DNA of 47,637 bases from Candidatus Omnitrophota bacterium. GTDB lineage: Bacteria > Omnitrophota > Gorgyraeia > JABMRJ01. Positions 7,648 through 16,626 of this stretch are shown piece after piece. A program made the position numbers and the translations under genes. Under the pieces are notes generated by a model. That model searched no databases. It was not told the origin of the DNA and worked only from the letters and a program-made list of their open reading frames with translations. Numbering within the stretch: the stretch's first letter is position 1; the number at the start of each line of letters is the position of its first letter. The stretch covers positions 1 to 47,637 of the forward strand of contig JADHWH010000006.1 of assembly GCA_016783555.1 (NCBI GenBank), given 5' to 3'.

Positions 7648-9189
7648 TCAGGGTTTGTTAGAGATGAGTAAAACCTCGTTCTTGAGAAGCCGGGCGATTT
7701 CATCTTTATCGTTCTTTAATATCGCCTTGAATAACGCGTTGTCGAAGTTAAGCTGATTGGGCTTCTTCCAGTACATGGCCTCGTCTAAAATATAGATCCT
7801 TTTTCTAAGGTGGGTTGGTATATACTCTTCGCAATCTTCGCGGGTTATAACGCAGAATACCCTCTTCTCTCTCTTTAAAAATTCGGCCAAGATCGTCCTG
7901 GATGTCTCAAATTGTTCTTTTGGGTCGTATAGATCGACGTTTACCTTCTTCACGTTTATGCCTAAGTAGGCGTCGAGGCGGTTATGGCTGATAAAATGGG
8001 AGCCGACACCTATCATCTCGCCTTCCTTTCTTACGGTGAGTATCTTCTCTGCGAGCTTCATCAATCCGTCGTCTATGCATATCGTGGGGATAATATATCC
8101 ATACAAGGATATATAGACTATAAGAGAGACGGCTACAAAAGCATTTATTGCCTTAGGTATAAATCCTCTTTTGCTCAGTCCCGAAATAAGAGTGCCGATA
8201 AGAAGGCATAATGGCGGGGCGCATAGAAGCATGTAGTGAACCTTCTTCGTGCCGAATAAGCTAAAAAATAGAACGACCGTTATCATCCAGAGGATCAAAA
8301 AGGAGTCTTCCTTCTCTATCTTTCTTGCTCTGACGATCTTGATTACGGCTATCGGAAGAAAAAAAGATGCAGGCATAAGGGCAACAAACGCCGTTGTCAA
8401 GTATCGAAGGAGGTCTTTTATATCCCCGATACGGCTTGCCCTGTTTACCGTCTCAACCTGCCAGATATGGTTTATATATGCATAGCCATGTATCTTTGAC
8501 ATTGAAATAAACCACGGAAGGACCAATAATAAAAATATAAAGAGCCCCAAGGGTATATTAAATCCCTTTATAAGCCCTTCTTTTTTATACAAATAGGCAT
8601 ACGCAACTATTACTACAAACGGTATAAGGAGCCCCACAAGGCCTTTCGTCAGCACTGCAAACGCCAGCGCGGCAAAGAATAACGGCGAAATCGCCTTTGA
8701 GGCCTTGTCAAAATAGACTCTTAAAAATAAATAAATAGAAAGCGTGATAAAAAAGAGCGTTGTGATATCCGGCGTCGCCAGCCGCGAATACGTGAAGAAT
8801 ATCCACGATATAGCAAGAAAAGACGCGGATAAGAAGCCTGCGCGCCTGTTATAAAGATTTATCCCTATAAGATAAGTCAAAAGAACGGCCCCCGCGCCGA
8901 ATATAACTGAAGGAAGACGCGCCCCGGCCCATCTATCCTTAAGAAGCGATATTCCCGATGCCGCAAACCAGTAAAAGAGTATAGGCTTCTGAAATCTGGG
9001 CCGCCCATGATAGCGCGGCGTAATCCAGTCGCCGCTCTCTGTCATCTCCTCTGCGCTCTGGACGTACCTTTTCTCATCAGGGCTGGAGAAGCTGGCACTT
9101 TTTATATTTACGCTCAAAAAAAGCAGGGCGAGAATAAAGACGGCTGCCCCGATAAAAATCCCTTTTTTATCTTTTCTTCGCATCATCAC
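7648..9189 (-). CDS. Glycosyltransferase family 39 / ArnT-like membrane protein
   Basis: SSPDEKRYVQSAEEMTESGDWITPRYHGRPRFQKPILFYWFAASG N-terminal signature; many TM helices. Confidence 0.85.
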   Translation of the reverse strand: MMMRRKDKKGIFIGAAVFILALLFLSVNIKSASFSSPDEKRYVQSAEEMTESGDWITPRYHGRPRFQKPILFYWFAASGISLLKDRWAGARLPSVIFGAGAVLLTYLIGINLYNRRAGFLSASFLAISWIFFTYSRLATPDITTLFFITLSIYLFLRVYFDKASKAISPLFFAALAFAVLTKGLVGLLIPFVVIVAYAYLYKKEGLIKGFNIPLGLFIFLLLVLPWFISMSKIHGYAYINHIWQVETVNRASRIGDIKDLLRYLTTAFVALMPASFFLPIAVIKIVRARKIEKEDSFLILWMITVVLFFSLFGTKKVHYMLLCAPPLCLLIGTLISGLSKRGFIPKAINAFVAVSLIVYISLYGYIIPTICIDDGLMKLAEKILTVRKEGEMIGVGSHFISHNRLDAYLGINVKKVNVDLYDPKEQFETSRTILAEFLKREKRVFCVITREDCEEYIPTHLRKRIYILDEAMYWKKPNQLNFDNALFKAILKNDKDEIARLLKNEVLLISNKP

Positions 9190-9281
9190 ATTTTATTATA
9201 ATCTCCACCGCCTCTTTTTGCAAGAAATATATCAGTAGACGGAATTTCAATATGGTAATATAATGTTGTATGAGGTTTCCC

Positions 9282-9755
9282 ATGCGTAATACTACAAAAA
9301 TATTGCTAATTACATTGTTGATAACCTTAACCTGGAACCCTCTATCCTATTCAGAGGTTGAATTCGAGAAGGCGGCTATAAGGGTCGGCGGCGTTGAGTT
9401 GTTGGTTGAGGTCGCCATAAGCACCAGGGCTCGGGAGAGAGGCCTTATGGATAGGGATGAGGTGCCTGAAGGAACGGGTATGCTCTTTGTCTATCCAAGA
9501 AGAATGAGGTGCAGATTATGGATGAAGGATACCCTCGTTCCGCTTTCGGTAGCATTTATCAAGGCGGACGGTCAGATAACCAAGATAGTTAGAATGGAAA
9601 AGATAAAATCCACAAAGATTTACAGATCAAAAGAAAAGGTAAAATATGCCTTAGAGGTGCCCTTGGGCTGGTTTGAGAAGAACGGTATTGAGGCCGGGGG
9701 CTACTGCGCCATACCGGATACCCTGCCCCGGCGTAACCAAACTAAGAGAAAATGA
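9282..9755 (+). CDS. DUF192 (COG1430) secreted protein; start moved from 9270 to 9282
   Basis: RERGLMDRDEVPEGTGMLFVYPRRMRCRLWMKDTLVPLSVAFI; TATAAT at 9259-9264 is too close to the ATG at 9270. Confidence 0.85.
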   Translation: MRNTTKILLITLLITLTWNPLSYSEVEFEKAAIRVGGVELLVEVAISTRARERGLMDRDEVPEGTGMLFVYPRRMRCRLWMKDTLVPLSVAFIKADGQITKIVRMEKIKSTKIYRSKEKVKYALEVPLGWFEKNGIEAGGYCAIPDTLPRRNQTKRK

Positions 9756-9760
9756 TATAT

Positions 9761-10855
9761 CTACGGGCGGTTCTCTTGATGCGAAGAGGATTCGGCGCGC
9801 GCCAGCTTGTCTAAATCGTCAAAGAATTTCTTTATCGGAATGATGTCATTAACCCTGCTCAGGTCATAACCGGTCATGAATAATCCCTTGTCGATATTTC
9901 CTTTCCAGGCATATAACAGGGCACGCGCGATACAGAAGAGCACCTTATTTTTATCACAGGACCTAAGGCACTTATACGGACAGGCAAAAGGTTCCTTCTT
10001 GCCTGACAATACCCTTTCAACCAGCGGTGACTTAATCACCCTGACCGGCATACCGACGGGGCTCGATATAGTTACTGTGTCATTAGAGCCGCTCGAAACA
10101 TAAAGTTTCTTTCCTTCTTCCGACATTCCGCTCTCCTCGGTACATATAAACCTTGTGCCTATCTGGACTCCCTGATAACCCCACTCGATTGCCTTCAACA
10201 CGTCCTCAGGAACGGATATCGCTCCCGCGGCAATCAGGGGAACGCCGCCTAATGAATATCTGTCGAGCACATCCTTTGTCTCTCTATACAGAATTTCTAA
10301 TGAGTACTCTTTAGGATTATCAAGCTGCTCATTTGTGAAGGCCAGGTGCCCGCCGCATAAAGGGCCCTCAATTATGGCTGCGTCAGGGGCTTTCTTATAT
10401 TTTCTCTGCCAGGTCCTGACTATAAGCTCTAACGCCCTCGCGGAAGAGACTACGGGCACAAGCGCGACTCTATCTTTAGCGAACTCAGGCAGCCTTAAAG
10501 GCAGGCCTGCCCCGGATATTATAAAGTCTATGCCCTCGTTGACGGCCGTCTTTATCATCGATTCATAATTTGTCAAGACAACCATTATATTAACGCCCAG
10601 CGGGCCCTTGCCCCCCGTGAGCTCTCGCGCTTTTCGAATCTCTTTCGAGAGATTCTTCTCAGACTCAATTTCGTAGTCCTTGAGCGACCTATGAAAGTCT
10701 TCTCCGAGACCGACACTCGAGATTACCCCCATACCGCCGCATTCTATAGCTGCTGCGGTAAGGGCGGCGTTTCCCACGCGGACACCCATTCCGGCCTGAA
10801 TGACCGGGTAGCGCGATTCGTACTTTCCGATTTTTAACTTCGGCATCTCCTTCAT
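9761..10855 (-). CDS. Nitronate monooxygenase / enoyl-ACP reductase FabK-like FMN protein
   Basis: PVIQAGMGVRVGN; GPLCGGHLAF; IAAGAISVPEDVLKAIEWGYQGVQIGTRF. Confidence 0.85.
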   Translation of the reverse strand: MKEMPKLKIGKYESRYPVIQAGMGVRVGNAALTAAAIECGGMGVISSVGLGEDFHRSLKDYEIESEKNLSKEIRKARELTGGKGPLGVNIMVVLTNYESMIKTAVNEGIDFIISGAGLPLRLPEFAKDRVALVPVVSSARALELIVRTWQRKYKKAPDAAIIEGPLCGGHLAFTNEQLDNPKEYSLEILYRETKDVLDRYSLGGVPLIAAGAISVPEDVLKAIEWGYQGVQIGTRFICTEESGMSEEGKKLYVSSGSNDTVTISSPVGMPVRVIKSPLVERVLSGKKEPFACPYKCLRSCDKNKVLFCIARALLYAWKGNIDKGLFMTGYDLSRVNDIIPIKKFFDDLDKLARAESSSHQENRP

Positions 10856-11337
10856 AATATCCTGAATGTCGTCAATGTGAAGGCCTCCTTGTCGGAATTC
10901 TCATCTCTTATGGTCATCTCAACCTTGTACTCGCCTTCTTTCAGGTACGAGGTCTCGATCTTGGTCCATATATAACCTTCGTGTCTCTTATTGTTAAACT
11001 GAACATCGGAGAAATTAGTATCCTCAACGCTGTAAATCTTCAGTCCGTCTTCGTAATATATATCGACGTCCATTGTCAGTCTTGTATAGTAATACCGCGT
11101 CTCTCGTTCCGACACGCAATTGGCGACCTCTATGTATATAAATACATCCTCAGCCTTTTTGAAATTGTCGCCGTCTCTTAACTGGAATCTACCGTACCCC
11201 TTAGGTTTGCCGCTTAAAAACTCAACCCTCTCTATCTTAAGGGGGGCCGCCGCATCATACTCACCGTAACAAAGCGCGGATGCCATCGCGTAAATAAATA
11301 TAATCGCCGTCAAAAGAAAGCTCTTTTTCATCGTCAA
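10852..11337 (-). CDS. Secreted protein of unknown function (beta-rich)
   Basis: Signal peptide; overlaps the nitronate monooxygenase start by 4 bp. Confidence 0.55.
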   Translation of the reverse strand: MTMKKSFLLTAIIFIYAMASALCYGEYDAAAPLKIERVEFLSGKPKGYGRFQLRDGDNFKKAEDVFIYIEVANCVSERETRYYYTRLTMDVDIYYEDGLKIYSVEDTNFSDVQFNNKRHEGYIWTKIETSYLKEGEYKVEMTIRDENSDKEAFTLTTFRIL

Positions 11338-11383
11338 TCCTGTTTTTTACTCGCCCAAGTCTCTCTCTTTATAACCATAACTC

Positions 11384-11788
11384 TTAAAAGTCCCTGATTA
11401 ATTTGTTTGTCGCTTCAACCTCACCTATAAGATGATCCAGTTTTTTGTTGATATATGACGTAACATGGACAAATTCCACGCCTATCTGCATCTCTTCTTT
11501 TCCCTTCTTAACCCTATTAAGCTTCTTCAACCACTGGATCCTACCCTTAACGAGAACCGGTTTAATGGCAAGCGGCTTATCTAAGAGCAGGATTAATTCG
11601 TCGCCGACCCGAATCTTCCTGGGGACTATAAGCTTTATACCTTTGGGGCTTATATCTTGCGCATAGCATTTAAACTCATGCTTATTGGCCAAGCTACTGC
11701 ACGGCAAATAGCACGTTATAACAAGCTCGACTTGCCTCCTTGGGAATCTCCTTCTCTCTTTCTTATTAAATAGATTAAATAGACCCAT
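11384..11788 (-). CDS. PilZ-domain c-di-GMP binding protein
   Basis: ERRRFPRRQVELVITCY...AQDISPKGIKLIVPRKIRVGDELIL. Confidence 0.8.
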   Translation of the reverse strand: MGLFNLFNKKERRRFPRRQVELVITCYLPCSSLANKHEFKCYAQDISPKGIKLIVPRKIRVGDELILLLDKPLAIKPVLVKGRIQWLKKLNRVKKGKEEMQIGVEFVHVTSYINKKLDHLIGEVEATNKLIRDF

Positions 11789-11883
11789 CTTCTCACCACC
11801 TCCGACTCCGAAGAATCAAACTTCGTTCAAATCGTAATATTATATCATAATATAACATCATTTGCTAAATATTTTATTACAAA

Positions 11884-13089
11884 TCAGCACGGTAGAGATA
11901 TTTCAAAGGTAGTACCTTTGCCTAACTCTGAATCTACCTTTATCGAACCGTTGTGTTCCTCGACTACTTTCTTCGTGATGGCCAGCCCAAGCCCCGTCCC
12001 TTCCCTTTTTGCCTTTGTGTAGAAAGGCTGGAAGATCCTCTTTAAATCTTCCTTGGACATGCCCTTTCCGTTGTCTGATATGCTTATTTTTATAAGGCCG
12101 GTCTCTTGGGCAAAAACCGCTTTAAGATTTATTAATGAATTTTTTTTATCGCACGCGTCAGCGGCGTTTGAGAGCAGATTCAGGATAGACCTGTGTATCC
12201 CCTTTTCGTTCGCACATATATAAGAGGGCAGGTTCTTTACGGATACATTGAGCTTTATATTCTTTTTCTCCGCCTTGGGGCGAATAAGCTGGGCGACGTC
12301 TTCTATCAGCGCCTTCGGTTCACAATCCTGCATCTTTGGTTTTTTCTCGCGAGAGTAATAAAGCATGTCCATAACGAGGTCTGATATTCTGTCGGTATTT
12401 TTACTCACTACTTCCCATGCTTCCTTAACCGTGCTTATCTCCTTCTCTTTGATCCCGATATTTATTAAATATGAACCTGTAGATATACCCTGAAGGATAT
12501 TCTTTACATAATGCGATATCCCTGCGATCGTCTGGCCGATAGCGGCCATCCTTTCTGTGTTGAGCTTCTCTTTAAAGAGGTTTATGTTTTCGACTACTAT
12601 GGCTGCCTCCCGGCACATAATCGAGAAGTTTTTCTGGTCAATTTTTTTAAAATCGGCTTTTGACTTTTTATTTACGGCTATCGCGATGTCCAAAAAGCGC
12701 CCCTTCTTCTCTATAGGGCACAACAAAATATCTCTTACGCCTTTTCCGAGGGACCCTTTGAATATCTTTTTTGTATCATCTTTCATCCAGAGGTCTTCGG
12801 TTAAAACCGCATTGTAGCCCCTGGCGTCGACAAGGGTCTTTATTTTTTTATCTAAAAGAGACGACATCTCTGACTTTTTTTTGTCGCTTAAGACCTTGGT
12901 AACCTGGATATCGTCCAGAGAGAGGGCGCTGTCATAAGATATTATAACCCCCCATTCGGCCTCCGTGAGCAGCACGCACTTTTCGATTAAGAGACTTAAG
13001 ATAAGGCCTGGGTTCTCGACAAAGTTGGTGAAATTGCTTATATCGAGAAGGGACTTCAATATTCTTTTTTCGGGAGATCTCTTTCTCAT
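11884..13089 (-). CDS. GAF-type sensor histidine kinase
   Basis: TIAGISHYVKNILQG H-box; NLLSNAADAC N-box; DNGKGMSKEDLKRIFQPF; GTGLGLAI. Confidence 0.9.
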   Translation of the reverse strand: MRKRSPEKRILKSLLDISNFTNFVENPGLILSLLIEKCVLLTEAEWGVIISYDSALSLDDIQVTKVLSDKKKSEMSSLLDKKIKTLVDARGYNAVLTEDLWMKDDTKKIFKGSLGKGVRDILLCPIEKKGRFLDIAIAVNKKSKADFKKIDQKNFSIMCREAAIVVENINLFKEKLNTERMAAIGQTIAGISHYVKNILQGISTGSYLINIGIKEKEISTVKEAWEVVSKNTDRISDLVMDMLYYSREKKPKMQDCEPKALIEDVAQLIRPKAEKKNIKLNVSVKNLPSYICANEKGIHRSILNLLSNAADACDKKNSLINLKAVFAQETGLIKISISDNGKGMSKEDLKRIFQPFYTKAKREGTGLGLAITKKVVEEHNGSIKVDSELGKGTTFEISLPC

Positions 13090-13412
13090 TTCAAGGCCTC
13101 ATCTATATCTTTTCGAATCTCAAAGACCTCCAGGAGTTTTGAGACCTTGAAGACTTCTAATGCCTTCTCTTTCAAGGCAACCAATATAAGCCTTCCGCCC
13201 TCTTGCGATAATTGACTCCGTATGGAAAGAAGGACCCTCAACCCGCTGCTTGATATGTACTTCAACTTTTCAAAATCTATTATCAGGCGTTTTTCGCCTT
13301 TCTTTATAACCTTTAGGATATCGCCTTCAAAATTTTCGGCTTCATAAGTATCCATCTCACCCGCAAGGCGTACTGTCAAAAATGAGTCTATTCTCTTTTT
13401 TTTCACTTGCAT
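13086..13412 (-). CDS. STAS-domain anti-anti-sigma-type protein
   Basis: LIIDFEKLKYISSSGLRVLLSIRSQLSQEGG; 4-bp overlap with the kinase. Confidence 0.85.
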   Translation of the reverse strand: MQVKKKRIDSFLTVRLAGEMDTYEAENFEGDILKVIKKGEKRLIIDFEKLKYISSSGLRVLLSIRSQLSQEGGRLILVALKEKALEVFKVSKLLEVFEIRKDIDEALK

Positions 13413-13462
13413 ATTCTTTCCCCCTTATTTCTTATATTTATGATATAATATTATAACAAAAG

Positions 13463-14392
13463 ATGAAAAATATCAAGTATTATAGTGCGCCGGATATAAA
13501 AGCGCCTCTTATGGTCGCCTGCTGGCCCGGCATGGGGAATGTCGGTATGGGGGCCTTTGACTACCTGCGGCTGAAACTGAAAGCAAGGCTTTTTGCGGAA
13601 ATCGACATAAGCGACTATGCCAAACCGGATACAGTTGTAGTCAGGAAAGGCATAACGTCCTTACCAAAAATACCGAATCTATCCCTCTATTATACAGATA
13701 ATCCGCCGCTTATCATATCACTGGGTAGTGAGCAGTATTACGGGCAAGCCGGCGCAGTAGTCATGGACCGCCTGCTCTGTGTCGCAGAGAAGTTCAACGT
13801 TAAAAGAATCATCACCGGCGCCGCCTTCCCCACGAATGCCGCCCATCAAGATGAATCTGTGGTATATGCCGCCGCAAATACCAAGGATGCGCTGGGGTGG
13901 CTGAATAAAGATAATGGCCTGCCTATAATGCCGGAGGGCCAGATATCAGGCCTGAATGGGCTGCTATTAGAGGCCGCCCGCAGGAAGGGAATCGCGGCCG
14001 CATGCCTTTTGGCTACCCTGCCCCTCTATGCCATAGGACTGCCAAACCCCAAGGCCTCCAAGGCAATAATAGAAACGCTTCAAAATATGACGGGCATAGA
14101 GATAGACATGACTGACCTCGATCTATCCATACAGGAGATAAATAAGATGCTGGAAAATGTCGAGGAGCAGCTGACGAAATTAGGCATAGACGAGCACAGA
14201 AAGGAGTACCCTCCTTTCAAGGCCGGCAAAGAGGAGCTTCCCAAGAAGGTCTTGGATAACATAGAAAAGCTCTTCGAGGAAGCCAAAAGAGATAAGAGGG
14301 TAGTCCATAAATTAAAAGAGGAACTTGACCGGTGGGACCTTTTTAAAGCCTATGAAGACCGCTTTCTGGACCTCTTCCGGGAAAGTCACTAG
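13463..14392 (+). CDS. PAC2 family (proteasome assembly chaperone-like) protein
   Basis: ACWPGMGNVGMGAFDYLRLKLKARLFAEIDISDY...IITGAAFPTN...GLNGLLLEAARRKGI. Confidence 0.8.
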   Translation: MKNIKYYSAPDIKAPLMVACWPGMGNVGMGAFDYLRLKLKARLFAEIDISDYAKPDTVVVRKGITSLPKIPNLSLYYTDNPPLIISLGSEQYYGQAGAVVMDRLLCVAEKFNVKRIITGAAFPTNAAHQDESVVYAAANTKDALGWLNKDNGLPIMPEGQISGLNGLLLEAARRKGIAAACLLATLPLYAIGLPNPKASKAIIETLQNMTGIEIDMTDLDLSIQEINKMLENVEEQLTKLGIDEHRKEYPPFKAGKEELPKKVLDNIEKLFEEAKRDKRVVHKLKEELDRWDLFKAYEDRFLDLFRESH

Positions 14393-14407
14393 GGCGAGAT
14401 AACCGCG

Positions 14408-14758
14408 CTACTCACCTACTATATCAATAGTCGTAAGCCCGCTGCCTAAATCAACCAGCCTCGCGTTGTAGCCCTTGCGCCTTATGGTATCCAATATTCT
14501 GCCGTAGATCCTCTCCTTGCGGTCCTTGTCATTTATAAGTTCGCCCTCAAAAAGAGATAGGTCCTGGTTCATAAAACCCGGGTGCATACTCTTCATCTCT
14601 TTGGCCCATAACTCCATAGCATTTGGATTGCCTTTTAAACCATGTAGAGTTATTATGGAATCAGCGGCGAATTGGATATAGCCATCTTCATCTATGGCTA
14701 AAAGCGGGCTTCCGGATAAAAAGATAAAAACAAGCAGACTCAAGATAACCTTTTTCAT
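14408..14758 (-). CDS. Small secreted protein of unknown function, controlled by palindrome copy C
   Basis: Signal peptide MKKVILSLLVFIFLSGSPLLA; SD GGAGG lies in the palindrome arm GGAGGTCTAACGGG-ATG. Confidence 0.6.
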   Translation of the reverse strand: MKKVILSLLVFIFLSGSPLLAIDEDGYIQFAADSIITLHGLKGNPNAMELWAKEMKSMHPGFMNQDLSLFEGELINDKDRKERIYGRILDTIRRKGYNARLVDLGSGLTTIDIVGE

Positions 14759-14804
14759 CCCGTTAGACCTCCTTTGTAAAACCCCGCTAGAAAGGTCTAA
14801 CGGG
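14759..14804 (-). repeat. Dispersed palindrome copy C, overlapping the SD of the 14408-14758 gene
   Basis: CCCGTTAGACC 14759-14769 / GGTCTAACGGG 14794-14804; middle copy CCCCGCTAGA 14782-14791. Confidence 0.9.
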
Positions 14805-14810
14805 ATTCAT
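14787..14810 (-). CDS. Candidate leader peptide MNPVRPF*
   Basis: ATG AAT CCC GTT AGA CCT TTC TAG with SD AAGGAGG-TAAGAA-ATG; stop lies inside the middle repeat copy. Confidence 0.45.
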   Translation of the reverse strand: MNPVRPF

Positions 14811-14813
14811 TTC

Positions 14814-15935
14814 TTACCTCCTTAACTTCCTTATCTGCTGAAGCATGTTGCCCAATTCCTCAATCACCACTCTGCCCATCGCAAATTTCACGCGCGGCCC
14901 GGCTCCTATCTTAGGCCTATCCATGGGGCCTTTTATGACAAAGTCGAATACTATATCTCCCCTGCCTGATCTAAGATACGGGGCCAGTTTGTTCACTGAG
15001 ACTTCTAAAAACCGGGCGTTCTCCATGCCGCGATCTATAACAAGGTTCAACCTGTGAAAAAAAATCGTTGTCAGAGAATCCGCGTAATTATCCCTGACGG
15101 AAAATCTGGTCTCGGAACTAAAAACGCCCTCGTTAAAGGAGAACGGCGTATAGCTGTTAAAGTACGGAAGGAATTGCATAAGGTCGATATCTCTTGTGTT
15201 AATGTTTAGGTCCGCATCAATTTTATTCTCCAAAACAGACGCTTCGGCATCAAGCTTGAAATACCCCCTCCCGAGCCTTGTAGGCATTCCAAACGTTATC
15301 TCGCATCTCAATGGAATGGCGCCGTAACGCGGCTCCTTCTCCGGCTCGGCCGCAAAAGCGACATTAAGCTCATCGCACTTTATAGAAAACGGCCCCTCGG
15401 CAACGAAATAATCCTCGAAATTAATCACCGAATCGCGTATATAGAGGGCCTTGACATTCTTTACAAAATTATAAAATTCGGCGGCCCCTCCTTCTGCCGA
15501 CGCGGCATAGGCGACTCCTCTTTCTTGTATCACCGGGTTAATGCAATTAGACAGATTAAAAAGACCGTCACGGTTTCTTACTATATTCAAAGACCCTCTC
15601 TCTATAATAATCCTCTCTACGACTACCTTACCCTCTTTTTGAAACCTCTCTTCGTTTAATTCGACGCTAAACCTTTCGGCATTAAAGACGTTCTCCTCGC
15701 CGAAACCTACTTCGGCCGGTATGGTAAAACCTTTAAAATTAATCGCATATTGATCGGGGCTTACAGAAATGGCCTCGAAGCTGACCTTTCTTTTAATAAG
15801 CGCGCTAAGCACATCTTGCAGCACATCCTTTCCGTAATACTTCATATAGAGCACTATGCCGCCTATTATAACGGCCATTAGAAGCGCGCAGATAACCAGA
15901 ATTTTAAACAGAAGTTTTATCAGTTTCATGCTCAT
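14814..15935 (-). CDS. DUF748/AsmA-like membrane-anchored protein
   Basis: N-terminal TM; DLNINTRDIDLMQFLPYFNSYTPFSFNEGVFSSETRFSV; GDIVFDFVIKGPMDRPKIG. Confidence 0.7.
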   Translation of the reverse strand: MSMKLIKLLFKILVICALLMAVIIGGIVLYMKYYGKDVLQDVLSALIKRKVSFEAISVSPDQYAINFKGFTIPAEVGFGEENVFNAERFSVELNEERFQKEGKVVVERIIIERGSLNIVRNRDGLFNLSNCINPVIQERGVAYAASAEGGAAEFYNFVKNVKALYIRDSVINFEDYFVAEGPFSIKCDELNVAFAAEPEKEPRYGAIPLRCEITFGMPTRLGRGYFKLDAEASVLENKIDADLNINTRDIDLMQFLPYFNSYTPFSFNEGVFSSETRFSVRDNYADSLTTIFFHRLNLVIDRGMENARFLEVSVNKLAPYLRSGRGDIVFDFVIKGPMDRPKIGAGPRVKFAMGRVVIEELGNMLQQIRKLRR

Positions 15936-15999
15936 AAAAAAAGAGCATCTCTCAATACTTATCAGCTCTTCGCAATAAGCAAATGAGAGGTGCCCTCAT
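15934..15999 (-). terminator. Intrinsic terminator/attenuator directly before the DUF748 gene start
   Basis: Minus strand GAGGGCACCTCTCA...TGAGAGATGCTCTTTTTTT, inner CTTAT/ATAAG stem; T tract abuts the ATG. Confidence 0.65.
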
Positions 16000-16002
16000 C
16001 TC

Positions 16003-16467
16003 TTATTTAATCTCTTCAGTTCCCCTTACTCTCTTTTGTATCCTATCTGCTTCCGTGCCCACGTATTGACCGACATCCTTGATGAGTCCGGTCAGCGTTC
16101 GGCCTGATTTAGGCTTTGTGTCATCCTTCGGCAGGTCGATCCGTCCCGGCGAGAAATTAGCCGCGTAGCCCTCAAAGAAGTCTTTCTTCTCGCCTCTTCT
16201 CCTCCACGGCATGAGGCTGCCGCTCAGAGTAGTCGCGGGCTCTTTAATCCCCATGGCCTTTCTCTCTTCGGCCGTCCTCTTCCACTTCAAAAACTTACAG
16301 TCCAGATTAGACAAGCGCTTGATCTTCTTTGCCTTCTCGGAATTTGCATCAAGCGTCTTCTTGGAATACTTAGTCCTGTAATTCTCTTTCCAGCCGGCGT
16401 ATGCTGGACCAGGCACAAGCGAAATCAGAAAAATCGCGATAATCATAAATACTAAAACCTTCTTCAT
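16003..16467 (-). CDS. Secreted protein of unknown function
   Basis: Signal peptide MKKVLVFMIIAIFLISLVPGPAYA; charged remainder; AGGAG upstream. Confidence 0.6.
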   Translation of the reverse strand: MKKVLVFMIIAIFLISLVPGPAYAGWKENYRTKYSKKTLDANSEKAKKIKRLSNLDCKFLKWKRTAEERKAMGIKEPATTLSGSLMPWRRRGEKKDFFEGYAANFSPGRIDLPKDDTKPKSGRTLTGLIKDVGQYVGTEADRIQKRVRGTEEIK

Positions 16468-16626
16468 ATGCCAGGCTCCTTTTTTTACCCGTACTTATAT
16501 ATTAGTACGCAGGTTTATATAAGTATAACATATGGTTTCAATATATGCAATATCAAAGGCAGCGGGCAAATATTTAGTTGCAATTACGCTTGAATATATA
16601 TAATATAGAACGAGATGAGGTTGTAA

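Noticed and set aside
7264-7756. Plus-strand ORFs 7264-7470 and 7472-7756
   Set aside because: Antisense to a signal-peptide gene and to the GT39 gene end; no RBS or family signature
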